Below, piece by piece: positions 34,434 to 43,260 of a stretch of 64,000 bases of DNA. Both the position numbers and the translations under genes were made by a program. The notes below the pieces were generated by a model. The model saw nothing but the letters and a program-made list of their open reading frames with translations. It searched no databases and was not told the DNA's origin. The stretch comes from SIG701 sp045611685 (lineage in GTDB: Bacteria; Bacillota; Clostridia; Oscillospirales; CAG-272). Position 1 is the stretch's first letter; each line of letters begins with the position of its first letter. The stretch covers positions 1 to 64,000 of the forward strand of contig JAZKXO010000106.1 in the NCBI GenBank assembly GCA_045611685.1, written 5' to 3'.

Positions 34434-37400
34434 ATGAAAATGCGTTTTTCTCGTCTTCTGGCACTTCTCTTGGTGCTCACCCTGGCTGTGCCTACTGCCG
34501 CACTCACTGCGGTAATTTCTGCCGCTGACGGCGGCTTCCCATCCATCACGGCAACCGTGCCGGCATCTGCCTCGTCGGCAGTAATGACTGTCTATTCGGA
34601 GGATTTCGAGGGCAGCACGGCATCCCTTTTTGAATCTACCGCCGGCAAGACGTACAATAAAAGCGGTGAAAAGTGTGTTACCGAGCAGAAAGAGTCCGGT
34701 AATAGTGTCCTTGACATTGATTACAGCAAACTCGATTGGGGCAAGATCGCCGAAAAGGGCGGCACTGCCGTCAGAAACCCGATTTCATCATCTAACTCCA
34801 CCAAAACAGGCGAAGAGTACGATTTTCCGGAGCTTGAACAGGGCTTCGTGCTCTCTTTGGACTTCCGCAAAGTAACGGATGCTGTCTTTACCGGCAAAGA
34901 AGAAACGGAGCGCCTCCACATCTCTTATTATGCCGAACTGAACAACCGAAAAGGCTTTGAGATATTCACCGAGCCGCTCAAGGCAGGTGAATGGTACAAG
35001 ATTACTATAACCGCTGCAAACGGCGGTCAGACGTTTACCGTTACCGCTACGGACAAGGCCGGTACTGTGACGGAACTGAAATGGAACCACCATGCGGGAA
35101 TGAGCTCGGGTAGCTTTAATAAGATCTCGATCATTCCGATCACCAGAGGCGGCGATGTCAGCGAAGGCCGTCAAGAGACGCATTTTCAGATCGATAACAT
35201 CCTTCTGACGACGGAAAGCAAAGCGCCTATCACTGCCGTTCTCACTCCCGATACCGCCATCAAAGGCGAAGTAACGCCTATTCTCGTAGGTTACGACTCC
35301 CAGGGTAAAGTTACCGCTATGGTAACAGGCGCGATGGTTGATACTGCAAAATCGACCAAATCCGAATTTTTTATGCTTCAGTATGAGGACGCTTTGAAGG
35401 CATCCAAATCTGTAAAGGTACTGTACTGGGAGAACCTGCAGTCTGCAAAGCCGTACGCAAATCCTGTCGAAATCGGTGATAAGATCGATCCCGCAGTAGG
35501 TACCGCGGCAGGGAAGACTGAGTCGTTTGCGATCACTTCCGCTATGACGCCCACCGGTACGGCCGATGCGTACTCTATCCTTGTGTACGCTGTACCGAAC
35601 TTTGCGACGAAAGAGGCTATTCCCGGTTACGACGCTGCCTCTCACACGCTTTTGTATCTCGGCCAGAGCGGAAGCGCATTTACCTCGGTTCCGTATGATG
35701 GTACTCTTTTTGACTCTGCCACGCAGGATATCGTTGTAACCGTGCATAATGGCAAGACCTCGGTTACGACTCTTATTGAATACACCGTGCTCCCGTCTCT
35801 CACCAACATCGTGATCCAGCTCGGTGAGAACGAGTCCAAACTGAACTTCACATGGTTTTCCCTCAGCGATGCTATCGGTAAGATTTCCTTTGCCAAGGAA
35901 TCTGAACTTGTGAACGGACAGCTTCCCGCAAATGCGACCGTTGTTACGGCTGACCGCACCGAGTCTGTAAAAGCCGGTTACTTTGGCAACAAGGCAACGA
36001 TTGAAGGTCTTGAGCCGAGCACTACATACTATTACCAGATCACAAACGGAACCGACAAAACGGATCTTACGAAGATCGCTACCTCCGATTCCGATTCCTT
36101 CACCTTTGCATTTGCCGGCGACCCGCAGATCGGCCGCGGCTACGGAAGTGATTATTCCAAGGCGATGGAATGCATTGAGGCTGACGGCGAAGCGTGGGGC
36201 AGAACTCTTTCTCAAATGGAAAACTCCCCTGAATTTGCAGGCGTTGATTTCTTGATGGTCGCCGGCGACCTTACCAACACGCACCTTATCGAATACTATA
36301 AGGACTACTATGGCCTCACCGATGCTGCGTCGAACTTTATCGGTCAGGAGCTTCAATGGGACGCGTACTCAAATCAGGAGGAGCTTCTCGGCATACCGAC
36401 GGTAACTGTCCTCGGTAACCACGATAACGATCCGTACGCTGTGTATCCTTCTCACCTGAATCAGCCCAATATGCTCAAGAAGCCTGACGGCACCTACTAC
36501 GGCGCCACCTATGAGACCAGAGCCGGCAACTACCTCCATAGCGCAGATTACTATTTTACCTACAATTCTGTGTTGTTCATCGTTCTTAACGTAAACAATT
36601 TCAAAGCGACGAGTGCTTCCGCAGCTGCTACCGCTGCCGATAAGGCTGTCGCTGAGGAGCACGGTGAGTTCGTGAAGCGTGTAATGGAGGAAACGAAGGG
36701 CCAGGAGTTTGACTGGACGATCGTACTGTACCATGAATCCCCTTACGGTTCGAGCTATCATGGAAACTACACCGTAAATTCGTCCGGTGAATTCAACAGA
36801 ACTGAGCAGCATGCGTTCATCAATATGAGAACGTATCTCTTGCCCATCCTCTATGAAAACGGTGTCGATCTCGTTCTTTCCGGACACGATCACTGCTATA
36901 CCCGTACGCACATCCTGAAGCCCGCTACGGATGAAAACGGCAATTACATCGACGCTTCTATTATCACGCCGTATGAGGATGGTTCATACGTCTACGAGGA
37001 CGGCTCCACAACGCCGAAATTCGTTTCCTGGAAGGATGATACCGGTAAGATCCACACGGATCTGAAGGTTGAGTCCAAGCCCGTAAAGGTTATCAATCCT
37101 GATGGTATTCTCCACGTTACCGGTGCAAACAGCACGGGTTCTCTGCCGAACGCAGCGCAGTATGAAAACATCTATACTGCGGTCAAGGCAACTGCCGATA
37201 AGCGTCATCTGACGCGTATTGACGTCTCTGAGAACGAGCTTACGCTCATAACCTACAACCTCGGTCCCAAGGATTCCGATAATATCACGGTCGTTGATAC
37301 TTTTACCATCGTCCACACGTCTGATACCGATCCGGTTGTCCCGGGTACCGATCCGGTTGTTCCGGATACCGATCCTGTTGTCCCGGGTACCGATCCCGTT

Positions 37401-37535
37401 GTTCCGGGCACCGATCCTGTTGAACCCGGTACGAGAGCAAGCGTTGTTCCGATTATCATCCTTGTCGTGGTTTCACTCTGCGCACTTGTTCTTGTGTTTG
37501 TGGCTGTAAGGGTTTCTGTTAAGCGGAAGAAATAA
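34434..37535 (+). CDS. Secreted, membrane-anchored purple-acid-phosphatase-like metallophosphoesterase
   Basis: A 1033-aa extracytoplasmic protein. It starts with a signal peptide (MKMRFSRLLALLLVLTLAV, cut near residue 30), then a jelly-roll/LamG-like region (about 35-265), a middle domain (to about 430), a fibronectin-like domain of purple acid phosphatases (about 440-545, ending STTYYYQITNG), and a calcineurin-like phosphoesterase domain (about 550-860). Metal-site motifs are FAGDPQIG, MVAGDLTN, VLGNHDND, LYHESPYG and LSGHDHCYTRTH. Five 7-residue TDPVVPG repeats (37326-37430) and a transmembrane helix with a basic tail (SVKRKK) end the protein, so it is anchored by a helix, not by LPxTG. 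It probably releases phosphate from nucleotides or phosphoesters outside the cell. TAAGGAG precedes the ATG. Confidence 0.88.
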   Translation: MKMRFSRLLALLLVLTLAVPTAALTAVISAADGGFPSITATVPASASSAVMTVYSEDFEGSTASLFESTAGKTYNKSGEKCVTEQKESGNSVLDIDYSKLDWGKIAEKGGTAVRNPISSSNSTKTGEEYDFPELEQGFVLSLDFRKVTDAVFTGKEETERLHISYYAELNNRKGFEIFTEPLKAGEWYKITITAANGGQTFTVTATDKAGTVTELKWNHHAGMSSGSFNKISIIPITRGGDVSEGRQETHFQIDNILLTTESKAPITAVLTPDTAIKGEVTPILVGYDSQGKVTAMVTGAMVDTAKSTKSEFFMLQYEDALKASKSVKVLYWENLQSAKPYANPVEIGDKIDPAVGTAAGKTESFAITSAMTPTGTADAYSILVYAVPNFATKEAIPGYDAASHTLLYLGQSGSAFTSVPYDGTLFDSATQDIVVTVHNGKTSVTTLIEYTVLPSLTNIVIQLGENESKLNFTWFSLSDAIGKISFAKESELVNGQLPANATVVTADRTESVKAGYFGNKATIEGLEPSTTYYYQITNGTDKTDLTKIATSDSDSFTFAFAGDPQIGRGYGSDYSKAMECIEADGEAWGRTLSQMENSPEFAGVDFLMVAGDLTNTHLIEYYKDYYGLTDAASNFIGQELQWDAYSNQEELLGIPTVTVLGNHDNDPYAVYPSHLNQPNMLKKPDGTYYGATYETRAGNYLHSADYYFTYNSVLFIVLNVNNFKATSASAAATAADKAVAEEHGEFVKRVMEETKGQEFDWTIVLYHESPYGSSYHGNYTVNSSGEFNRTEQHAFINMRTYLLPILYENGVDLVLSGHDHCYTRTHILKPATDENGNYIDASIITPYEDGSYVYEDGSTTPKFVSWKDDTGKIHTDLKVESKPVKVINPDGILHVTGANSTGSLPNAAQYENIYTAVKATADKRHLTRIDVSENELTLITYNLGPKDSDNITVVDTFTIVHTSDTDPVVPGTDPVVPDTDPVVPGTDPVVPGTDPVEPGTRASVVPIIILVVVSLCALVLVFVAVRVSVKRKK
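37326..37430 (+). repeat. Five tandem 21-bp repeats encoding TDPVVPG
   Basis: Units of ACCGATCCGGTTGTCCCGGGT type run from 37326 to 37430, each seven codons, with variation (VVPD in unit 2, VEPG in unit 5). They form the proline-rich stalk between the enzyme and its membrane anchor; copy number may vary among strains. Confidence 0.9.
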
Positions 37536-37550
37536 GCTGCATAATTTAAA

Positions 37551-37578
37551 GGCGTCTGCAAAAGCAGACGCCTTTTTG
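37551..37578. terminator. Bidirectional terminator between the metallophosphoesterase gene and sigG
   Basis: GGCGTCTGC (37551-37559) and GCAGACGCC (37564-37572) form a 9-bp stem with AAAA loop, flanked by AAA on the left and TTTTT on the right. Confidence 0.88.
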
Positions 37579-38352
37579 CTACATTTGTTTTCGGATTCTG
37601 TCAAGCGCACCTTTTTCGAGTCTGGATACCTGGGCTTGCGAAATACCGATTTCTTCGGCAATTTCCATCTGTGTCTTTCCTTTGTAAAAACGCATTTGGA
37701 TGATTTTCTTTTCGCGGTCGGAAAGCTTTTTCATTGCTTCTTTGAGTGCAATGTTTTCTAGCCACGCTTCATCGCTCGACGATGTGTCACTCACTTGATC
37801 GATCACGTAAATGGAATCTCCGCCGTCGTTGTAGACCGGTTCGTAGAGGGATACCGGTTCTATGATCGCTTCAATGGCTTGATGAATGCTTTCTTCTTTT
37901 TCGCCGAGTTCTTTGGCGATCTGCGCGATCGTTGGTTCAGAATCCGCGTTTTTTGACAGTTGCTCGCGCATCTGAAGTGCTCTGTACGCAAGATCACGGA
38001 TAGAACGGCTCACGCGGATCGTGTTGTTGTCTCTGAGATACCGTCTGACCTCGCCGATGATCATCGGAACTGCGTAGGTGGAGAATTTCACGTCAAGCTC
38101 GATATTGAAATTGTCAATCGCTTTTATAAGTCCTATGCATCCAACTTGGAACAGATCGTCCATGTTCTCACGTCGGTTTGTGAAACGCTGAATGATACTT
38201 AGAACAAGCCGAAGATTACCGTCTATCAGTTTTTGCCGTGCCTCGGCATCACCTGCTTTCGTTTGTATCAAAAGCTTGCGCTTTTCGTCGCTTGTGAGTG
38301 TTGCCAGCTTTGCTGTATTAACGCCGCATATTTCTACTTTGTTATAATACAT
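37579..38352 (-). CDS. sigG: RNA polymerase sporulation sigma factor SigG
   Basis: SigG directs late gene expression in the forespore. The 257-aa protein has the SigG-specific N-terminus (NKVEICGVNTAKL, the region contacting SpoIIAB/CsfB in relatives), region 2 (GNLRLVLSIIQRF, DDLFQVGCIGLIKAIDNF), the KFSTYAVPMIIGEVRRYLRDN core, region 3, and region 4 with the helix-turn-helix KTQMEIAEEIGISQAQVSRLEK. This identifies it as SigG rather than SigF. The ATG at 38352 has AAGGA 12 bases upstream; a TTG at 38364 directly abuts the Shine-Dalgarno and is less likely. It stands alone, without spoIIGA-sigE next to it. Confidence 0.95.
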   Translation of the reverse strand: MYYNKVEICGVNTAKLATLTSDEKRKLLIQTKAGDAEARQKLIDGNLRLVLSIIQRFTNRRENMDDLFQVGCIGLIKAIDNFNIELDVKFSTYAVPMIIGEVRRYLRDNNTIRVSRSIRDLAYRALQMREQLSKNADSEPTIAQIAKELGEKEESIHQAIEAIIEPVSLYEPVYNDGGDSIYVIDQVSDTSSSDEAWLENIALKEAMKKLSDREKKIIQMRFYKGKTQMEIAEEIGISQAQVSRLEKGALDRIRKQM

Positions 38353-38449
38353 GTCCGCATTCAATCCTTACTTTCGCAAGTTGATACAGACAGTATTGCC
38401 GAGTTCAGATATGGGTTATGCAAATGAGCGTATGCATCTTATTTCCATA

Positions 38450-38481
38450 TTGGGAAAGAAAAAGAGGGTGAGTAAACACCC
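38450..38481 (-). terminator. Terminator of the nan operon
   Basis: On the minus strand GGGTG (38481-38477) pairs with CACCC (38470-38466) and is followed by TCTTTTTCTTTCCC. The stem is short, so efficiency is uncertain. Confidence 0.6.
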
Positions 38482-38491
38482 GCTCTTTGCA

Positions 38492-39403
38492 TTAATAACG
38501 GCTCTCAGTTTCGCGGATTTTTTCGTAGAGGTTACGGATAACAGGTTCGTCTGCCGCGCACAGGGGGATAAACGGCGCCCGTACGCTGCCGCACTCGATA
38601 CCGAGGAGCCGCAAAACGCCCTTGGCTGCAGCATAAAGGGAAGACGCTTTTTTCGTTTCGTAAATCAGTCCCGTGATCTCCTTTTGCAGAGATGCCGCTT
38701 TTTCCGTGTCACCCTTTGTGATGAGATCTTCGAGTTTCATAAATAGTTCGGGCATATATCCGTACGTACCGCCGATACCGCCCGAGGCGCCCATGAGGCG
38801 TCCTGCAAGGTACTGCTCATCCGGACCGTTGAAGATTGCGACGTCTTCGCCGCCGAACATGCGAAAACGCATAATATCCTGGACGGATCCTGACGAGTTC
38901 TTAACACCGGCAACGCGTCCCGTTTCGAGCATTTTTAAAAACAGATCCGTCGGCAGATTGAAGCCGTTCGTCGTGCCGGGGATGTTGTAGATGAACATGG
39001 GAACGGCATCAGTTGCATGGAGCACATCCGTCCAGTATTTGTAAACGACCTTTTCGCTGAGTCCGTAATAAAATCCCGGCACCATGGCGATCGCATCGAC
39101 ACCGATTTTTTCGGCGTGCTGTGCTAAGGTAATGCTGTCCCTTGTAGCCGGCGCCGCGATGTGGGCGATCACTGTCATCTTGTCGCCGACTGCTTCCATA
39201 ACCGCTTCGAGCGTTGCCTTTCTTTCCTCTATCGTGTGAAAGACGCATTCGCCTGAGCTACCCGTCACGTAAAGGCCCTTCATTCCGAGGGAATGATAAA
39301 ACGACGCGAGCTTTGACGCGCGTTCGCGCGAAATGTTTCCTTCCTCATCGTAGCAGGCGTAGAAAGCCGGAAATACGCCTCTGTATTTTTTCTGTACAGC
39401 CAT
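38492..39403 (-). CDS. nanA: N-acetylneuraminate lyase
   Basis: NanA splits sialic acid (Neu5Ac) into N-acetylmannosamine and pyruvate through a Schiff-base lysine. The 303-aa TIM-barrel protein has YVTGSSGECVFH (carboxylate-binding GSSGE), FIYNIPGTTNGFNL with the catalytic tyrosine, and VAGVKNSSG carrying the lysine (about residue 169), then the IFNGPDEQYLAG segment that separates lyases from dihydrodipicolinate synthase. AAAGGAG precedes the ATG. It is the last gene of the minus-strand nan operon. Confidence 0.93.
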   Translation of the reverse strand: MAVQKKYRGVFPAFYACYDEEGNISRERASKLASFYHSLGMKGLYVTGSSGECVFHTIEERKATLEAVMEAVGDKMTVIAHIAAPATRDSITLAQHAEKIGVDAIAMVPGFYYGLSEKVVYKYWTDVLHATDAVPMFIYNIPGTTNGFNLPTDLFLKMLETGRVAGVKNSSGSVQDIMRFRMFGGEDVAIFNGPDEQYLAGRLMGASGGIGGTYGYMPELFMKLEDLITKGDTEKAASLQKEITGLIYETKKASSLYAAAKGVLRLLGIECGSVRAPFIPLCAADEPVIRNLYEKIRETESRY

Positions 39404-39424
39404 AATAGTTCTCCTTTATGTAAG

Positions 39425-40540
39425 TTAAATATTGATTATACTACCGTCAATCATCGTAAACCGAATGCGGTAGTCAGTGTCCATGCCGACGAGATCCGCT
39501 TTAAACGAGGGAGCGATGTCGCCGAGTGTTTTTTTTGAGATCCGTCTTGCGGGCGTGTTTGAGGTCATACAGAAAACGTCCCACGGATCGATGCCGATAC
39601 TGATCAAAGCACGTGCACAGTCATCCATCAAATACCGTCCACCGGTTAAGGTGCCGTTTTCAAGACGCGGACTGCCGTCTTTAACAATGCGGTCATCATA
39701 TCGGCCATCCGGCATGCCCGTCAACGTCACAGCGTCCGTGATTACCGAAAGACGTCTCGGACCTACAGCCTTTACCAGCAAGCGGATAATCTCAGGAGCA
39801 AGATGCACAAGGTCGCAAACGATCTCCGAGAACACGCCGTCATTGATGACAGCTTCAGTGAGAAGTCCCGGATCGCGATGGTTGATTGGGCGCGTTGCAT
39901 TGAAGAAATGCGTAATGCCGTCGAGTCCAGCCTTTATCGCCGTGCGCATTTCTTCAGCTGTTGCGTTACTGTGACCTGCGTTCACGTGAACATTGTTTTC
40001 TTTTAAGTAACGTATTAATTCTAAAGCACCTTCAAGTTCCGGCGCGAGTGTGATCTGCTTTACTGCCGATGCGTGGTTACCCGTGAGTTTTTCGAAATGC
40101 TCCAAAGAGGGAAGCGTGATGTACTGCCCATTGATCCCACCTTTTTTTTCGAAATTAAGGAAAGGTCCCTCAAGATGAACACCGAGGACTCTCGCGCCGT
40201 TATCCACAGGGTTCTTCATTATTTCATCATAAAACGCAACCGCATCTCGGATCTTTTCGGGCGGCGAGGAACTGAGCGTCGGCAGGATGCCTGTAACGCC
40301 GTGTAAAGCCAATCTTTTGAGCCACTGTTCATTCTCTTCTTTGTTAGGTGAAGCGGCGTTGTACCCAAGCGATCCGTGCGCGTGCAATTCAATCATTCCG
40401 GGGATGAGAATGGGCACGTCGTACGTATTCGCATCTTCACTTGCGCTGATATGGTCAATGATTCCGTCTTCTATATAGACACGTGCGTTATGTAGCCAGC
40501 CGCTTGAAGTCCATACCTGTTTTGCATAAATTGAGTTCAT
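39425..40540 (-). CDS. nagA: N-acetylglucosamine-6-phosphate deacetylase
   Basis: NagA removes acetate from GlcNAc-6-P, giving glucosamine-6-P. The 371-aa amidohydrolase has the expected metal ligands: ELHAHGSLGYN near residue 52, GVHLEGPFLN with the metal-binding glutamate (about residue 127), AGHSNATAEEM, HFFNATRPINHRDPG and the catalytic aspartate in VITDAVTLTG. AAAGGAAA precedes the ATG. It works after NanE, which makes GlcNAc-6-P. The nagB deaminase needed next is not in the window. Confidence 0.94.
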   Translation of the reverse strand: MNSIYAKQVWTSSGWLHNARVYIEDGIIDHISASEDANTYDVPILIPGMIELHAHGSLGYNAASPNKEENEQWLKRLALHGVTGILPTLSSSPPEKIRDAVAFYDEIMKNPVDNGARVLGVHLEGPFLNFEKKGGINGQYITLPSLEHFEKLTGNHASAVKQITLAPELEGALELIRYLKENNVHVNAGHSNATAEEMRTAIKAGLDGITHFFNATRPINHRDPGLLTEAVINDGVFSEIVCDLVHLAPEIIRLLVKAVGPRRLSVITDAVTLTGMPDGRYDDRIVKDGSPRLENGTLTGGRYLMDDCARALISIGIDPWDVFCMTSNTPARRISKKTLGDIAPSFKADLVGMDTDYRIRFTMIDGSIINI

Positions 40541-40564
40541 TTGAATTTTCCTTTGTACGGAAGA

Positions 40565-41251
40565 TTATTTGAGTGCCTTCACATAGCGCTGTGTGATTTT
40601 CAAAGGACGCGTGATCGCTGAGCCGACAACGCACGCGTGCACGCCTTGATCCATCGCCGTGCGAAGTTCCTCGGGAGAGAAGATACCACCCTCGGCAATA
40701 ACGGGCGTGTGGAGCGTTTCGGCGAGTTTATGCATAAAATCGAAATTCGGCGGCGGCAGATGGCGTGTATCATCCGTATAGCCGTTCAAAGTCGTGCCGA
40801 TAAAATCAAACCCGAGTTCTTGGGCGCGCAGGGCATCCTCATAGGTGGCGCAATCGGCCATAAATAACTGTTCGGGATATTTTTTGCGGACTTCTTTGAA
40901 GAATTCGGTGACCGTACTGCCGTCGGGGCGGATTCTTGATGTCGCGTCCGTGGCGATGATGGAAACGCCTACTTCCACGAGAGCGTCGATTTCTTTGAGA
41001 GTCGGGGTGATTCTGACTTTGCAGTTTTCGTAATCCTGTTTTATGATACCGATGATTGGGAGAGGGACGGTCTTTTTGATTTCCCGTATGTCTTCAACGG
41101 AATTTGCACGGATGCCGACGGCACCGCCGAGATAGGCGGCATACGCCATACGTCCCATAATAAAGCTGCTGTGAAGCGGCTCATCGGCGAGTGCCTGGCA
41201 AGATACGATAAGCCCGCCGCGCAGTTTCTCCATAAGTTCTTGTTTCGTCAT
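40565..41251 (-). CDS. nanE: N-acetylmannosamine-6-phosphate 2-epimerase
   Basis: NanE converts ManNAc-6-P to GlcNAc-6-P. The 228-aa TIM-barrel protein has the family's GLIVSCQALADEPLHSS start, GAVGIRANSVEDI, a catalytic lysine in IIGIIKQDY, MADCATYEDAL, GTTLNGYTDDTRH and the phosphate-binding IAEGGIFSPEE and VVGSAITRP. AAAGGAGAC precedes the ATG. It lies between nagA and the ROK kinase, in biochemical reach of both. Confidence 0.95.
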   Translation of the reverse strand: MTKQELMEKLRGGLIVSCQALADEPLHSSFIMGRMAYAAYLGGAVGIRANSVEDIREIKKTVPLPIIGIIKQDYENCKVRITPTLKEIDALVEVGVSIIATDATSRIRPDGSTVTEFFKEVRKKYPEQLFMADCATYEDALRAQELGFDFIGTTLNGYTDDTRHLPPPNFDFMHKLAETLHTPVIAEGGIFSPEELRTAMDQGVHACVVGSAITRPLKITQRYVKALK

Positions 41252-41270
41252 TTTTGTCTCCTTTTATTGC

Positions 41271-42161
41271 TTAGCTTTCATTAAGCCGTTGTTTTGCGTA
41301 TACGGCGGCACCAATCATGCCTGCCTTGTTTCCAAGTTCAGCTGCAAGAATATCTACGTCCGCAAAGGTGGGGATAACTCTTTTTAAAAAACGTTTTTTG
41401 ATATCGGCAAGAAGAACTTCCTCCTGCATAACACCGCCCCCCAAAATGATCGCGCACGGGTTAAATATGTACGTGAGGGTCAGGAGTCCTTCTGTGATTT
41501 CGTCTTCCCAAGCGGTGATGACGCGGCGAAGTCTCAGATCCTTTTCTGCCTCATTGAAAATTTCTTTTGCGTTTTCGAGTTCGGGACGGAGTTTTCTTGC
41601 GCTATCCAGGAGCGCCGTTGTAGATGCATACTGTTCGTAGCATCCGCGGTGTCCGCATCCGCAGAGACGGCCGCCTTTATGCGTTACCATGTGTCCCATT
41701 TCCCCCGCGATTCCTTTTGTGCCTGTGAACAGCCTTCCGTTTTGAATAATGGCACCGCCAACGCCTGTCCCGTAAGTGAGACAGAGAAAATCCTTATGTG
41801 CACGACCGGCACCCAAATGTGCTTCACCTAAGGCGGCGGCATTCGCATCGTTAAGGATAAAAGCGGGGCGGCCGAGCGCTTTTTCCAATATTTCGCCGGC
41901 AGGGTAAGCCTGTGCGTCCTCGCCGGCGGCTTTATTATATCGGAAAAGCATAGTTTTTGCTTTGTCGTCAATCTGCCCGCGCATCGAGGCACTGAGAACA
42001 TCGAAGTCGCCGTATTCGCCCGCAATATGGATGACTTTCTCCATGCGGACTTCAACGTTCTTATCAGATGATGTTGTGCGAACGTCCGACAACTTGCCCG
42101 TGTCATCAATGATAGCTGACTTGATTGCCGTACCTCCCACGTCCATTACAAGAATTCTCAT
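41271..42161 (-). CDS. nanK: ROK-family kinase, probable N-acetylmannosamine kinase
   Basis: The 296-aa ROK kinase would phosphorylate ManNAc to ManNAc-6-P. It has the phosphate loop VMDVGGTAIKSA (residues 5-16), catalytic aspartate in FILNDANAAALGEA, the GTGVGGAII adenosine segment, and the zinc motif GEMGHM...LCGCGHRGCYEQYAS (CxCGxxGCxE). The substrate is inferred from the operon (nanK-nanE-nagA-nanA); a glucokinase or GlcNAc kinase cannot be excluded from sequence alone. GAAGGAGG precedes the ATG. It is first in the operon, facing the AraC regulator. Confidence 0.85.
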   Translation of the reverse strand: MRILVMDVGGTAIKSAIIDDTGKLSDVRTTSSDKNVEVRMEKVIHIAGEYGDFDVLSASMRGQIDDKAKTMLFRYNKAAGEDAQAYPAGEILEKALGRPAFILNDANAAALGEAHLGAGRAHKDFLCLTYGTGVGGAIIQNGRLFTGTKGIAGEMGHMVTHKGGRLCGCGHRGCYEQYASTTALLDSARKLRPELENAKEIFNEAEKDLRLRRVITAWEDEITEGLLTLTYIFNPCAIILGGGVMQEEVLLADIKKRFLKRVIPTFADVDILAAELGNKAGMIGAAVYAKQRLNES

Positions 42162-42185
42162 ATATAATCCTCCTTCTTATACACA

Positions 42186-42214
42186 ATTATAACATAAATT
42201 TTTCCACATAAGTT
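42186..42214 (-). promoter_or_regulatory. Probable promoter of the nan operon
   Basis: Minus strand TATAAT (42191-42186) with a weak -35 AACTTA (42214-42209) at 17 bp. The poor -35 fits a promoter needing an activator, such as the divergent AraC protein. Confidence 0.5.
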
Positions 42215-42243
42215 TGAGTATTTTGCCATGTTTTTTATTGTGG

Positions 42244-42271
42244 TTGCTTTTTTGCAAAAATGTGATATAAT
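42244..42271 (+). promoter_or_regulatory. Probable promoter of the araC-like gene
   Basis: TTGCTT (42244-42249), 16-bp spacer, TATAAT (42266-42271). Transcription starting near 42278 leaves ATG 42302 as the sensible start. Confidence 0.6.
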
Positions 42272-42301
42272 AAGGATCAAGCAATGAAAAGAGGGACAGA
42301 T

Positions 42302-43111
42302 ATGCGAATCATACATCATGAAAGAGGGCGCGACCCGCTTTATAACATTTGGAATTCTTCTGAGGAATGCATGATCATTTATTTTTACTCCGACGGCGGT
42401 AACGTAGTCTTTCAAAATAAGATATATCCGATAAAAAGGGGTGGACTTTGCTTCATCCGTGCGGGGGAACAGCACTACACACTCCCTGATAAGCCGGAAA
42501 TATATGACAGAAGCAAAATATTTGTTTCCGAAAAGAAACTCAACGATATGCTGAATCTTGCATACGGAGATGATGTATTGAACAGCTTGTTTCGGAGTAA
42601 TTCAGTAATTTATGCGCAAATACCGGAAAGTGATCGGTCGGATGTGGAAAAAATATACGAGAAGGCACTTGATGCGTTGGGTGACAAAATTGACGAGACA
42701 GTTTTTACATGCTGTTTCTTTCAGTTACTTATTTACTTGAGGGATTATTCGTCAGGCCGCATCACAAACAGAAGCGATTCTTTGACAAGGACGATTGATT
42801 TTATAAACCGTAGTTATGCTTCTCCCATCACTCTTGATGATGTCAGCGCCGGAGTGCATATGAGTAAGTACTATTTATGCCGTCGCTTTAAAGAAGCGCT
42901 CGGTGTGACGATCATGGAATATCTCCTTAAAACCCGAATCGCGGCTGCAAAAAATCTCCTTGCATCTGATCGCATATCTATCAGCGAGATTGCGGAAAAA
43001 TGCGGTTTTTCAAGCACATCTTACTTTAGCCAGATCTTTAAAAAATCCACCGGCTTAACGCCGATTCGATACAGAAACCGCTTGGGTGAAAACGAAAACT
43101 CCCGACCTTAA
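42302..43111 (+). CDS. AraC-family transcriptional regulator
   Basis: A 269-aa regulator with an N-terminal cupin-like sensor domain (about residues 1-110, FYSDGGNVVFQNKIYPIKRG, FIRAGEQHY) and a C-terminal AraC domain with both helix-turn-helices: ITLDDVSAGVHMSKYYLCRRFKEA split around HMSKYYLCRRF, and the second SISEIAEKCGFSSTSYFSQIFKK ending in TGLTPIRYR. It is divergent from the nan operon, so control of sialic acid use is the natural inference. The ATG at 42302 follows AAAGAGGGA; another at 42284 lies too close to the promoter. Confidence 0.85.
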   Translation: MRIIHHERGRDPLYNIWNSSEECMIIYFYSDGGNVVFQNKIYPIKRGGLCFIRAGEQHYTLPDKPEIYDRSKIFVSEKKLNDMLNLAYGDDVLNSLFRSNSVIYAQIPESDRSDVEKIYEKALDALGDKIDETVFTCCFFQLLIYLRDYSSGRITNRSDSLTRTIDFINRSYASPITLDDVSAGVHMSKYYLCRRFKEALGVTIMEYLLKTRIAAAKNLLASDRISISEIAEKCGFSSTSYFSQIFKKSTGLTPIRYRNRLGENENSRP

Positions 43112-43125
43112 TTCGGGAGTTTTTG
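43098..43125 (+). terminator. Terminator of the araC-like gene
   Basis: ACTCCCGA (43098-43105) pairs with TCGGGAGT (43113-43120), followed by TTTTG; the left arm lies inside the last codons. Confidence 0.85.
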
Positions 43126-43137
43126 TAATGAGTGATA

Positions 43138-43260
43138 ATCATCCCGCCGCAGCGAGCATGTTTTCGATATAAATACCGTATCCCTTCGAGGGATCGGAAA
43201 CCAGAACGTGCGTTACCGCACCGATAAGCTTTCCGTCCTGAATGATGGGACTGCCGGACA
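43138..43260 (-). pseudogene. Duplicated 3' fragment of spoIVB
   Basis: Read on the minus strand, this piece encodes the last 40 residues of SpoIVB (from SGSPIIQDGKLIG to ENMLAAAG) with its own TGA stop. It matches 44593-44713 at about 93% and homology ends sharply at 43260, next to the catalytic-serine motif. Nearly all differences are silent third positions (His CAT/CAC, Gly GGA/GGT, Ile ATC/ATT, Leu CTT/CTC, Ser TCG/TCC); only Glu to Ala near the end and Met to Val at the boundary change residues. It has no start and no 5' part. Confidence 0.88.

Noticed and set aside
34788..36356. A 522-codon minus-strand open frame inside the metallophosphoesterase gene
   Set aside because: It lies wholly antisense to a gene with clear domains and signal peptide and shows no motif of its own.
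37326..37430. Regular 21-bp repeats that could suggest a CRISPR array
   Set aside because: The units are directly adjacent with no spacers and encode an in-frame TDPVVPG stalk.
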